NCBI GenBank assembly: GCA_950097015.1
Contig: CATNEN010000003.1
Span: forward strand, 2,913,001-2,977,000
Direction of reading: 5' to 3'
DNA length: 64,000 bases
Origin: Macrostomum hystrix
Taxonomy: Eukaryota > Platyhelminthes > Macrostomidae
The translations under genes and the position numbers were made by a program. Below the pieces are notes generated by a model that saw nothing but the letters and a program-made list of their open reading frames with translations, ran no database searches and had not been told where the DNA came from. Below, piece after piece: positions 12,241 to 23,200 of the stretch. How positions within the stretch are numbered: the first letter of the stretch is position 1; each line of letters opens with the position of its first letter.

Positions 12241-12873
12241 AGGTCTAACAGGTGTGACTGTGTGTGTCTAACAGGTGTGATTGTGTGTGTCTAACAGGTG
12301 TGATTGTGTGTGTCTAACAGGTGTGATTTTGTGTGTCTAACAGGTGTGATTGTGTGTGTCTAACAGGTGTGATTGTGTGTGTCTAACAGGTGTGATTTTG
12401 TGTGTCTAACAGGTGTGATTGTGTGTGTCTAACAGGTGTGATTGTGTGTGTCTAACAGGTGTGATTTTGTGTGTCTAACAGGTGTGATTGTGTGTGTCTA
12501 ACAGGTGTGATTGTGTGTGTCTAACAGGTGTGATTTTGTGTGTCTAACAGGTGTGATTGTGTGTGTCTAACAGGTGTGATTTTGTGTGTCTAACAGGTGT
12601 GATTGTGTGTGTCTAACAGGTGTGATTTTGTGTGTCTAACAGGTGTGATTGTGTGTGTCTAACAGGTGTGATTGTGTGTGTCTAACAGGTGTGACTGTGT
12701 GTGTCTAACAGGTGTGACTGTGTGTGTCTAACAGGTGTGATTGTGTGTGTCTAACAGGTGTGATTTTGTGTGTCTAACAGGTGTGATTGTGTGTGAATAA
12801 CAGGTGTGATTGTGTGTGTCTAACAGGTGTGACTGTGTGTGTCTAACAGGTGTGATTGTGTGTGCCTAACAGC
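12241..12873. repeat. 23-bp minisatellite, about 27 units
   Basis: Units read CTAACAGGTGTGATTGTGTG plus TGT, in two alternating forms (GATTGTG and GATTTTG). Each unit contains CTAAC, CAG and GTGTG in intron-end-like order. Confidence 0.95.
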
Positions 12874-13066
12874 TAAAATTCGAAAGGCATAAAGAATTGG
12901 CTTATGGCCCTATAAATTTTCATCTGCAGTTCAGGCTGGGCAATTTTTGTTTTAATTTAATATTTTTCGTCCAATATGGACGTGCAGGAATTCCGTGTGG
13001 CTCTGTTGTTGACTGCGAACTGTTTGGATAAAAGATTGATATATCATTGGGATCTTATCTCTAGCG

Positions 13067-13080
13067 GTTGCTATGGTAAC
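13067..13080. promoter_or_regulatory. RFX X-box-like palindrome
   Basis: GTTGCTATGGTAAC fits the RFX X-box consensus (RYYNYY, short spacer, RRNRAC) with a 2-nt spacer. It lies 1.1 kb upstream of the transporter start codon. RFX sites mark ciliary and some neuronal genes in animals. Function here is inferred from the motif only. Confidence 0.3.
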
Positions 13081-13302
13081 GTCAGATTTTCGGCCCGCTT
13101 TTAACTTTTCTAAACAACGAAAAAGTTAAAGTACTTTTCCGTTTAAATCGTTGGCTTTCCGAAAAAATGAAATTAGTTTTAGCCTCTTCGTTGCTTGAAT
13201 TTCTATGATACTTTTATTAAGGTGATTTTGAATTTTAGTAATTCCCGATTTCCAAAGTCAGTCAATGAAGAATTGTCCCAATCTTGTCCTGAAATGTTTC
13301 CC

Positions 13303-13372
13303 CTTGGACAAGATTCGAACTCCCGATCTCATAGTCAAAAGTTCGAAGCCCTAAACACTGGACTGGGGGTCG
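13303..13372 (-). mobile_element. tRNA-like SINE head (family C), fragment
   Basis: Read on the minus strand, the segment has a tRNA-like head ending in the B-box GGGAGTTCGAATCTTGTCC. It abuts a family A SINE in the opposite orientation, so the two insertions are back to back. Confidence 0.6.
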
Positions 13373-13374
13373 GT

Positions 13375-13640
13375 GGTTGAGTTTGCCTCTCGCACCAAGG
13401 TCCCTTGAGGGCCAACCTCCAAGGCACAGTGAGAGTGTACACTGCCTGACGATGAGAAAGTCAGGGCAGATGTACACACCTGTGTGAGCGTGTGCCTGCG
13501 TACAGTATCTGTGTGCGTGTGTGCTCAGGAGTCAGCGAAATGAGCAGAATTGCCTCCTCACTGGCTGCGGGTCTAGTGTCACCAAAGGATGTGCCATTGC
13601 CCGCAGCCCTCCCGCAATTATTATTTATTGTTATTAGATC
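13375..13640 (+). mobile_element. SINE family A, copy 2, internally deleted
   Basis: The body matches the other family A copies (CACAGTGAGAGTGTACACTG, CTCAGGAGTCAGCGAAATGA). The text jumps from CACCAAGGTCCCT straight to TGAGGGCCAACCTCC, so the B-box and about 80 bp after it are deleted. It ends in an ATTATTTATTGTTATT tail. Confidence 0.85.
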
Positions 13641-14202
13641 GCTGGACAAGAAGCTGTTATAATAAAAAGCTTATAAGAATCGCCGACTGAGTTACAAAAT
13701 GAAGACAGCAGGCACAACTGAAGACTGAAATCCTTTAAGACCCCAGCGAGCGGGGTGCATTAATCTATTTTCCTCCTTCACACTCTCTCGCTCTCTCTCT
13801 CAGTCTTCATGCCTTCAGCAAGTCGGAAAGTGTCGGATTACCCACATAATTCAATCAGATTTGGAGTCAAAGTTAAAAGGCTGCGATCGTAATAACGTGG
13901 GCGGTGAAATTTGACCTAATCACTGAGAGTTACATGAGGGTTTGACAGATAAGGGACAGAGAATACTGAGCGAGGAAGAGGAGAGAAGTGAGAGAGAGGC
14001 AACACAGCTAACTGCTAACTCAGGAAGTCATTTATGTAGACATCAGCCAATAAGAGTCCGACATTTCGCCGCAGCCGCCTCTCACCAATGCCATTCCCCC
14101 ACTGCAAAAGAGATAAAGACACTTAAAATGATAGTTTTAGTAGTTTTAGATAGAAGGAATTATCGAGAGAACCAATTCTAACAAGTCCCAGGAAATCTAA
14201 AA

Positions 14203-17200
14203 ATGGTTGAAACTCCAGAGAAGATGATAGCCATGACTGCGCCAGCAACAGACGAGGCAGCCATTCCGTTGAACTCCCAGGACGATGGCAAGGCGAAACA
14301 GAGCCAGGTTGAGCTAGATGTGGAAGTGTCTGGAGTCTACCAGCCAACTGATAGCAGAGTGCAATGGAATAGTAAGATGGAGTTTCTACTGTCAACAATT
14401 GGCTTTGCCGTGGACTTGTCCAATGTGTTCCGGTTTCCAAACACCTGCTACAGTAATGGAGGAGGTGAGAGAAACGGCTGGCAATCTACAAATTTATACT
14501 TCAATTTATCAGGATAATAGACAGGATTAATGCTCAATTTCAGGCGCTTTCCTTATTCCCTACTTCTGCATGTTGGCCCTGTGCGCCCTGCCTCTGTTCT
14601 ACATGGAGCTGTTACTGGGTCAGTATAATCGGCAGGGTTGCATCAGCATCTGGAACAAAGTCTGCCCAATTATGAAAGGTAATTGCGCTGTGGTGGCTTT
14701 AGCACTTTGAAACATGTTTGACTTGCGCGGCGGTGGGTGTCAGACATGAAGAATGAAGTATTTGAGCTGTGGGTTGATAAGTGTCGGTTATTTAAAATTG
14801 ATAACGTTTCACTAATGGGGGTGGTGGGGTGTCTTTAGAGTGGCGAGCCCTTGGACGGTGACGTGGTGGGTGTCGGTTATTTAAAGAGGCGAGAGTTTGG
14901 CCAATGGGGTATTGGGTGTCGGTTATTCAAGAGCTTGGTTTGTGGGGTGGTGGGTGTCGGTTATTCAAGAGCTTGGCTTGTGGGGTGGTGGGTGTCGGTT
15001 ATTCAAGAGCTTGGCTTTTGGGGTGGTGGGTGTCGGTTATTCAAGAGCTTGGCTTGTGGGGTGGTGGGTGTCGGTTATTTTAGAGCTTGGCTTGTGGGGT
15101 GGTGGGTGTCGGTTATTTTAGAGCTTGGCTTGTGGGGTGGTGGGTGTCGGATTTTCAAGAGCTTGGCTTGTGGTGGCAGTGGGTGGTGGTGGTGGGTATC
15201 GGTTATTTAAAGTGTTATTACGCATTATTCAAAAAAGTAAATATGCATTTGCGAAACGGAATGCAACATGAGAATGACATCAACTATTTTAAAAATCGAC
15301 AGGCGTTGGTGTAGCTAGCTGCGTCATGAACTTTTACGTGGCCCTATTCTACAACTCGGTCATAGCCTGGTCATTCTACTATTTGTTTGCTTCATTCACC
15401 AGCGTATTGCCTTGGACCCGTTGTGACCAGTCCTATAACACGCCACTGTGTTGGAACGATGCCAAGCGCGAGGCTTGTCTAAATTTTAACGGATCAACGA
15501 TTGCTAACTTCACCGATTGGCCTAACAACGGAACCATTTGCAATCCGGATAGTAGGCGTGTTTCGTCAGCTTCAGAATATTTCGAGTGAGTTTTTTTACT
15601 GGCCACCTGATTTTAAGAAAATAGGACTTTCTACAGGATCACACTGCTCTTGCGGGTCGAATATCGTCGAGTATAGTAATAAAAAAACTAAATACACCTG
15701 CCCCAATTGGGCCAGATGTGCAGCCGACCTGAAGGCTGCGCACCATTGTTCAGTCCATGGACTGGGGGGGACGCCACACTCACCCTCAATTACCCCAGCA
15801 AATTCTAATGCCCATTTAACAGCTGGGTGAACTGAAGCAATGCAGAGTTAAGTGTCTAGGTGTCAGGAATCGAACCCCCGACCTTCAAGTCGTGATTCCG
15901 ATGCTCTAACCACAAGGTTACAATGAGACAATAATATAAATCAAGATAAATATATTTATAGTACCATACCTAAGCAAAATAGCGTATTGGGTTTCCAGGA
16001 AGGGACTCAGGTCGACCTTTTGAAAGAAAGATTTTCTGACAAAGTCCTGATTTCTTAGAAACTGTTTACACATTCTAATATATTTCCAGCTTTAAGGAAA
16101 ACGTGAGTTTCCTTTCTATCAAAAACAAAACCCTGGAGCCTTACTAATGAAGGGAAATGAACTTATTTCTAGGAAAAAAGAGACTTAGTTTCTAAGAAAC
16201 GAAACGCAGGTTTCCGGGAAATAAAGCACCTTAATTTCTAGAGAAACAGAACCCTGGATGCAAAACAAGAGAGGCCTTGTTTGGCAAATGAAATATTCTG
16301 TTCCGTTAATTAAAATAAAGAAATTCGGACTCAATGACTCGATGGGCTGACTTTCTTAATCAAATCAACTCCAAAAATTGTCATCAAGCAAAACAGGTGG
16401 ATTTGATTAAAATTCTTTTTTTGTAGAAGCCAGCCAGCTTTGATTAACCGATAGCTGTTATTAGGAAAAAAATGTAATGTGTTTTCTATACCCCAACGTG
16501 TAGATAATTAACATAATGCTAATTCAAATTTAATTTAGTATTGAATAAATTGGCCGTGAATAATTTGTTTAAAGAAACTTGCTTAAAGTACATTCGCTCC
16601 GAAAGTAAATGTTGCTTGCACGTTATAAAAAAGTTCAGTAAATACTTCATTTTTTGTCAGTTTCCACGTACTGGGCCTTAGAGAGGCCACAGGATTTCAC
16701 GATCTGGGACCGCCAAAGTGGGACCTGAGCCTGTGCCTGGCGCTGACCTTTGTCTGCTTGTACTTTTCACTGTTCAAGGGAGTCAAGTCGATGGGAGTGG
16801 TAAGTTTTACATCTCCCTGACTAATCAGTATGACGACCCTGCACTCATCAGTTTGATGACCCTGCACTCATCAGTTTGGTGACCCTGCACTCATCAGTTT
16901 GATGACCCTGCACTCATCAGTTTGATGACCCTGCACTCATCAGTTTGATGACCCTGCACTCATCAGTTTGATGACCCTGCACTCATCAGCTTGACGACCC
17001 TGCACTCATCAGTTTGATGACCCTGCACTCATCAGTTTGATGACCCTGCACTCATCAGTTTGATGACCCTGCACTCATCAGTTTGATGACCCTGCACTCA
17101 TCAGTTTGATGACCCTGCACTCATCAGTTTGATGACCCTGCACTCATCAGTTTGATGACCCTGCACTCATCAGTTTGATGACCCTGCACTCATCAGTTTG

Positions 17201-20200
17201 ATGACCCTGCACTCATCAGCTTGACGACCCTGCACTCATCAGTTTGATGACCCTGCACTCATCAGTTTGATGACCCTGCACTCATCAGTTTGATGACCCT
17301 GCACTCATCAGTTTGGTGACCCACTAAAAAACACACAAACAGGCGGTGTGGATCACGGCTCTGCTTCCCTACGTGGTGCTGAGCATCCTTCTGGTTCGCG
17401 GTCTAATGTTACCTGGAGCTATCGAAGGTATCAAATATTTCATCAAGCCATCGTTTAAAAAACTGCAAGATATCAATGTGAGACTTTCAAATTTTGTGCT
17501 TAAATTTACAAGGCATATAACTTTTAGTTTTAAATTTGACTTTTCTTTTTAAAAAAATTCTACCTACCCTACTGATAGTAGAGATAGTCGAAAAAAAGTC
17601 GATTTTTAGTTGCTTTTAGAAAATAAAAACTGTATTCTGTAAACACAGGTGTGGTCTGCTGCGGCTGTACAAATTTTCTTCTCACTTGGCTCGGGATTTG
17701 GTGTTCACCTAGCCTACGCCAGCTACAACGACTTTCACAACTCGATATTCAACGACTGCCTCATAGCTGCCATGGTCAACAGCTTCACGAGCTTGTTTTC
17801 TGGATTTGTTGTGTTCACCTTTCTTGGCTACCTGTCCGAGAAGAGTGGCACTCCTATTGACAGCGTGGTTGGAGTCAGTAAGTCATATTATAGTCACACG
17901 ATTTCGACTGCCCTCACTCTCATAGGCTCTTAATGCCAATGCGTGCCTAACTGATAAGGTGGATGTCAGTGGGGTTTTCGCTTCCTCTCTCATTGGCTGA
18001 GCCACAAATGTTCCTTCCGGCCTGGTTTAAAGAGTATGTTTCAATATATTATTATTTTTCATTATTTGTAATTTATTGCACGCGTACTCAATTTCTACCC
18101 CCCATGCGCTGAGTCATTTTCTCTCTGGCGGCAACTCATTCTTGGACTTCAGCATGTACGTTTATTTGCCCACCCCAATTAAATTGATTTAAATAGACTA
18201 CTGGTCGTTAGCAGCGCTGAGAGTGACCGCGTTGTTTATAGCCTATAGTTTCAAAGCTCAATTGACGGCCTACTTAGTTTCTTTTCAATAGTTGAGAACT
18301 AGCTCACAAACATTTGGTAGCAGAGCGTGGTTTGTCAAGCCACCAGACATCGCTTATAATAGTGCAAGTCCGAGCTAGCCAATACAGTAGGCAGAAATGA
18401 GCGACGATGAAGAACAGAAGAAACCGCCAGAGCTCGACGTGTCATCGCTGAACGCTCTTAGGCGACAAAAGGCAAAGTGCAAGTCTGCACTCACCAAGAG
18501 CCGCAGTAGGCTCTCGTGGTTGCTCATCACAGACGAAAAGGAGGCCATTCAGAGAGAATGCGAGACCGTCACCAAAGCGTACGAGGAGGCGGCAGAAGTT
18601 CTCCAGCAGCTTTGCGATGAGCTAGAACAGCAACCGGATCCAGGGGCACAGAAAAAGCTGCTCGACGAGATCGACACAATCGAGGACGACTATAGAACAG
18701 CTATGCAGGCGGTTCAGCGGTACCTCATGGGCCGCACAGCACCGCGAACAACATCGACTACAGCTACGGCGGCACCTGAGGAGGCAGCAGCGGCAGCAGC
18801 GGCTCAGCCACTGTGTGGAGCCAGCCGAGGCCAGCGATTCGGATTCAGCGAGGCGGCGCCGGAGCTCCTGCAAAGTCAACAGCAGCAAAATCCGTACAGA
18901 GGATGAAGTGGTGAGTTTGGCTACCTGTCTTCAAACCAGCGAAGGGGTTTCGAGAAGGAGGACGATGATCTAGCCAGCGCTTCTGGTGACTGCTGTGAGC
19001 GTAGAGTGGGCAATTCTTCAGAGCAGCAACTATCGAAGGATCTCTGGAAGATGCTCCGTAGAGTGGAGATTCCTACCTTTTATGGCGACAAGCAGCAGTA
19101 TGAAGCGTGGAAGGCAGCCTTTATGGCTTGCATTGATAGGGCGCCTGCAACTCCGGAATTCAAGCTGCTTCAGCTGCGCCAGTATCTGAAGGGAGCAGCG
19201 CTGAAAGTGATCGAGCACCTGGGTCACTCGGCAGCGGCGTATGAGGCGGCGAAGGAGAGGCTGGAGCGAGAGTATGGTGGCAAGAGGAGGCAGTTGGCTC
19301 TTTATTTAGAAGAATTAGACAGTTCTCCACCTGTGAAGCAGAATAGTGCAGAGGAGTTGAAGAAGTTTGCGAATCTCTTAGACGTTGCTGTTATTAATCT
19401 AGAAGAAGCTGGCAAGAACACCGAACTCAGCGATGGCCTACTGTATGCTAGATTGCAGAAAAAGCTCCCAGAGCCGATGGTCGCAGCGTTTCGCCGTTGG
19501 CTATTCGAGAAAGAGAAAGCAGAGGGTGTAAGGACACTTCGAGAATGGGTGCTGCGTGAGTCCGAGTTCCGGACTCAGGCAGCAGAGATTGTGCACGGAG
19601 TAGCCACTTCCAACCAGGAGCAACCAAAGAAAGAAGGGAAGCAGAAGACTTTCCACGTGATGCATCAAAGCAAAGGCTCAGGCGAGAGGTACTCTTGTGT
19701 TGTTTGCAAGGAGCCGCACGAACTGTGGAAGTGTCCAGTGTTTGCAAAGCTGTCGTCCGAAAATCGATGGAAAGCTGCTCAGGAAGCCAGGGCTTGTTTC
19801 CGGTGTCTAGGACATGGCCACAGTGCTATGAACTGTCGACGAGGTCGCAAGTGTGGCATTGACGGTTGCAGCAAAACACACCATCGTTTGCTGCATTCAA
19901 CAGCAAGATCAGAGGCAAAAGAAAAGCCCGAGGCAGCTTCAGCGGCAAAGCAGCAAGCTGAGAAATACCAGCCAAAAGCAGAAACTGTGACTATGGTGTC
20001 CAGGGAGGCTAGTGCAGTGTCGCTGCGAACAGTGCCAGTCATTCTTAAGTCGAATAGACGTGCGGTGAAGGTCAACGCCTTGCTGGATGACGCCAGCACG
20101 AAGACGTACTTGAATGCAGAGATCGCCGCAGAGCTGGGATTGCAAGGCAAGCAGGAATCAGTTCAGGTGAATGTGCTGAATGGACAAGTTGAGACTTTTA

Positions 20201-23200
20201 TGACAGCGCCAGTAACATGCACGTTGGAGAGTGTGGATGGACAGATCAGTAAGCAGATCACGGCTTTCACGACGGACAGTGTCACCGGAAGCATGGAAGT
20301 CGTAGACTGGCAGAAATTGGCGTCGAAGTGGCCGCACTTGGCTAGCATTCCGTTCGAGAAGATGCAGACACCGCCGATTGTTGATCTGCTGATCGGTGTC
20401 GACTATGCCGACTTGCATTCATCCCGCCTGGAAGTTTGTGGTAAGCCTGGAGATCCGCAAGCCCGACTAACGCCTTTGGGTTGGACGTGCATCGGCAAGG
20501 TTGATGAAGTTTCGGAGCGTTCATTGTTCGCAAATACGTTCTTCAGTGGAAGTAGGATTGAGAACCTGGAGCCATTGTTACGTCAATTCTGGGAGGTGGA
20601 GGAGGTTCAACGAATGGAATCAGCTCTAGTCACAGAGGAAGAGCAGATTGCGTTGGAGCGTACTAGGTCGTCACTAAAGTTCGTCAACGGGCGCTACCAA
20701 GTTGGTGTTCCATGGAGAGCGGACGTGAAGATCCAGACCAACAACTTCGAGATGGCCATCAAGCGGCTAGGCAACACCGAGAAGCGGCTCTTGAAGGACC
20801 TGGAAGTAGCAAAGCAGTACCAGGATGTAATCGATCGCTATGAGAAAATTGGCTACATCAGGAGGGTGCTTCAAAATGAACAAGAGCCTGCGAACCGGTA
20901 CTACCTTCCGCATTTTCCAGTAGTACGGATGGACAAAGCAACGACAAAAGTTCGCATCGTCTTCGATGCTTCTGCGGGAGGCGAACAGTCTTTGAACAGC
21001 CTGATGCTGGCAGGGCCGAAGCTTCAGCAAGATCTGGTTGGCGTTCTGCTGCGCTTCAGAAGACATCCAGTAGCAGTTGCTTGCGACATTTCTGAAATGT
21101 ACCTGCAAATTGAGATCGCACCAGAAGATCGAGCAGCGCACAGTTTTCTTTGGCGGGACATGGATCCGATGAAGGCACCGCAGACATTCGAGTTCAACAG
21201 AGTCGTTTTTGGAGCAACGAGCTCACCATTTCTGGCGCAATTTGTGACACAAGAGCACGCGAAGAAGTTGAAGCATGAGTTTCCTGCTGCAGCAGAAACG
21301 GTACTCCAGTCGACTTATATGGATGACTGTCTGGATTCTAAGAAAACTGACGCAGATGCCCTTCAGTTGTACCAGGAGCTCAGTCAATTGTGGGAGCGAG
21401 CTGGCATGCATGCCCGAAAGTGGATCTCTAACTCAAGAGAATTGCTTGCGCGTGTCGCACCGGAGGATAGGGTCGCGGAGGTGAACCTGGATGGACAACC
21501 GTTGCCGGTTTCGAAGACGCTTGGAGTCGTCTGGAAAGGTGAAAACGATGAGTTCACCTTTGCTGCTGATGGCAAGTCGAGTCCAGTTAAGTCGAAGAGG
21601 GAGCTACTCAAGAGATTAGCGTCAGTTTACGATCCTCTCGGCCTCATTGCACCATTCACGGCACAGGCAAAAATTCTCCTTCAGGAGCTGTGGTGCAGCG
21701 GGCTTGACTGGGATGAAGCGCCGGATGAAGTCCTACAAAAGAGAATCCAAGCATGGTGCGACGACTTGGCGACTTTGAACTGCTTTCGAGTTGACCGTTG
21801 TCTGCAGCTCTCTAGTGTGCCTACTCAGTCTCAGCTACACTGTTTCGTTGACGCTTCTGAAAAGGCCTACGGAGCGGTGTGCTATCTAAGATGCAAGTAT
21901 GCCGACTTCTCAACATCCGTTCGTCTCATCGCGGCGAAGTCTCGAGTTGCACCCGTAGCAACCATGAGCATCCCGAGGCTGGAGCTAATGGCAGCAGTCG
22001 TTGGGCTTCATCTTACGGTCAAGATTGCCAAGGCGCTGGAGATCAACATCAAGGACGCAGTTTTCTGGTCCGACAGCATGAATGTCCTGTACTGGATTCG
22101 TGGCAGAGGCCGTTTCTTCAAGTCGTTCGTTGCGAATCGCGTCGGTGAAATCCAGCAGGCAACTGATCCGATTCAGTGGCGATACGTGCCGACAGCGTGC
22201 AATCCTGCGGATCTGCTGTCACGAGGAGCCAAAATCAGTCAGCTGACCGAGGAGCAGACATGGAAGAGCGGTCCGGAGTTTCTGCATCAAGAGCAGTGCG
22301 CATGGCCAAGCACCGTGCTAGAGCGACCAGAGGGCCTAGAAACGCGGAATTCTAAGAAGAATTCAGTCGCGGCCGAGGTGGTCCTGAGTGCGAATCTTGT
22401 CAGCTGCGAGCAACGCAGAACAATAGAACGGCTTGACCCGAGTAGGTTCTCAAGTTGGCTGCGCTTCTTGCGGTTGAATGCTTGGATCAGTCGGTTCGTC
22501 AACAACTGCCGTTTCGAACCACAGCACCGAACTCGAGGAGAGCTACAACCGGCAGAGCTGGAGGATGCTGAGCTAAGAATCATCAAGGAAGCTCAGCAAG
22601 ATGCATTTAGTACGGAGCTTTCCGCTTTGAAGAAGAACAAGAGCGTTGTTGAGAGCAGCAAGCTGGCCGGCATGCATCCGAAAATCGATCCGAATGGCGT
22701 GATCCGCTCGGAGAGCCGACTGCAGCGAGCCGAAGCACTGCCCTTTAGCACCCGATCGCCGATTATTTTGCCAAAGCACCATCCGGTGACAGAGCTGATC
22801 ATCAAACACCACCACGAAAGAGCGTACCATGGCGGCACCAATCAAGTACTCGCAGCATTGACCGCGCGATTTTGGATTCCAGCAGGCCGTGAAGCCATTC
22901 GAGATTGGGAAGCTAAGTGTTCGGAGTGCAAGAGAAGAAGAGCCAAGCCAGCTTCGCAGTTAATGGCGCCATTGCCTCCAGATCGGCTAGAACCACTAAG
23001 AGCGTTCACGAAGGTGTCAGTGGATTTCGGCGGACCATTCCTGACGAAGCAGGGTCGAGGACGGGTTCGGCAGAAGCGTTACTTGACGCTCTTCACGTGC
23101 ATGGCAACGCGTGCAGTCCACTTGGAGATGGCGTACGGCCTTGATACGAGCAGTTTCCTTAATGCTCTATTTAGAATGATCAGCCGCCGAGGTCAGATTC

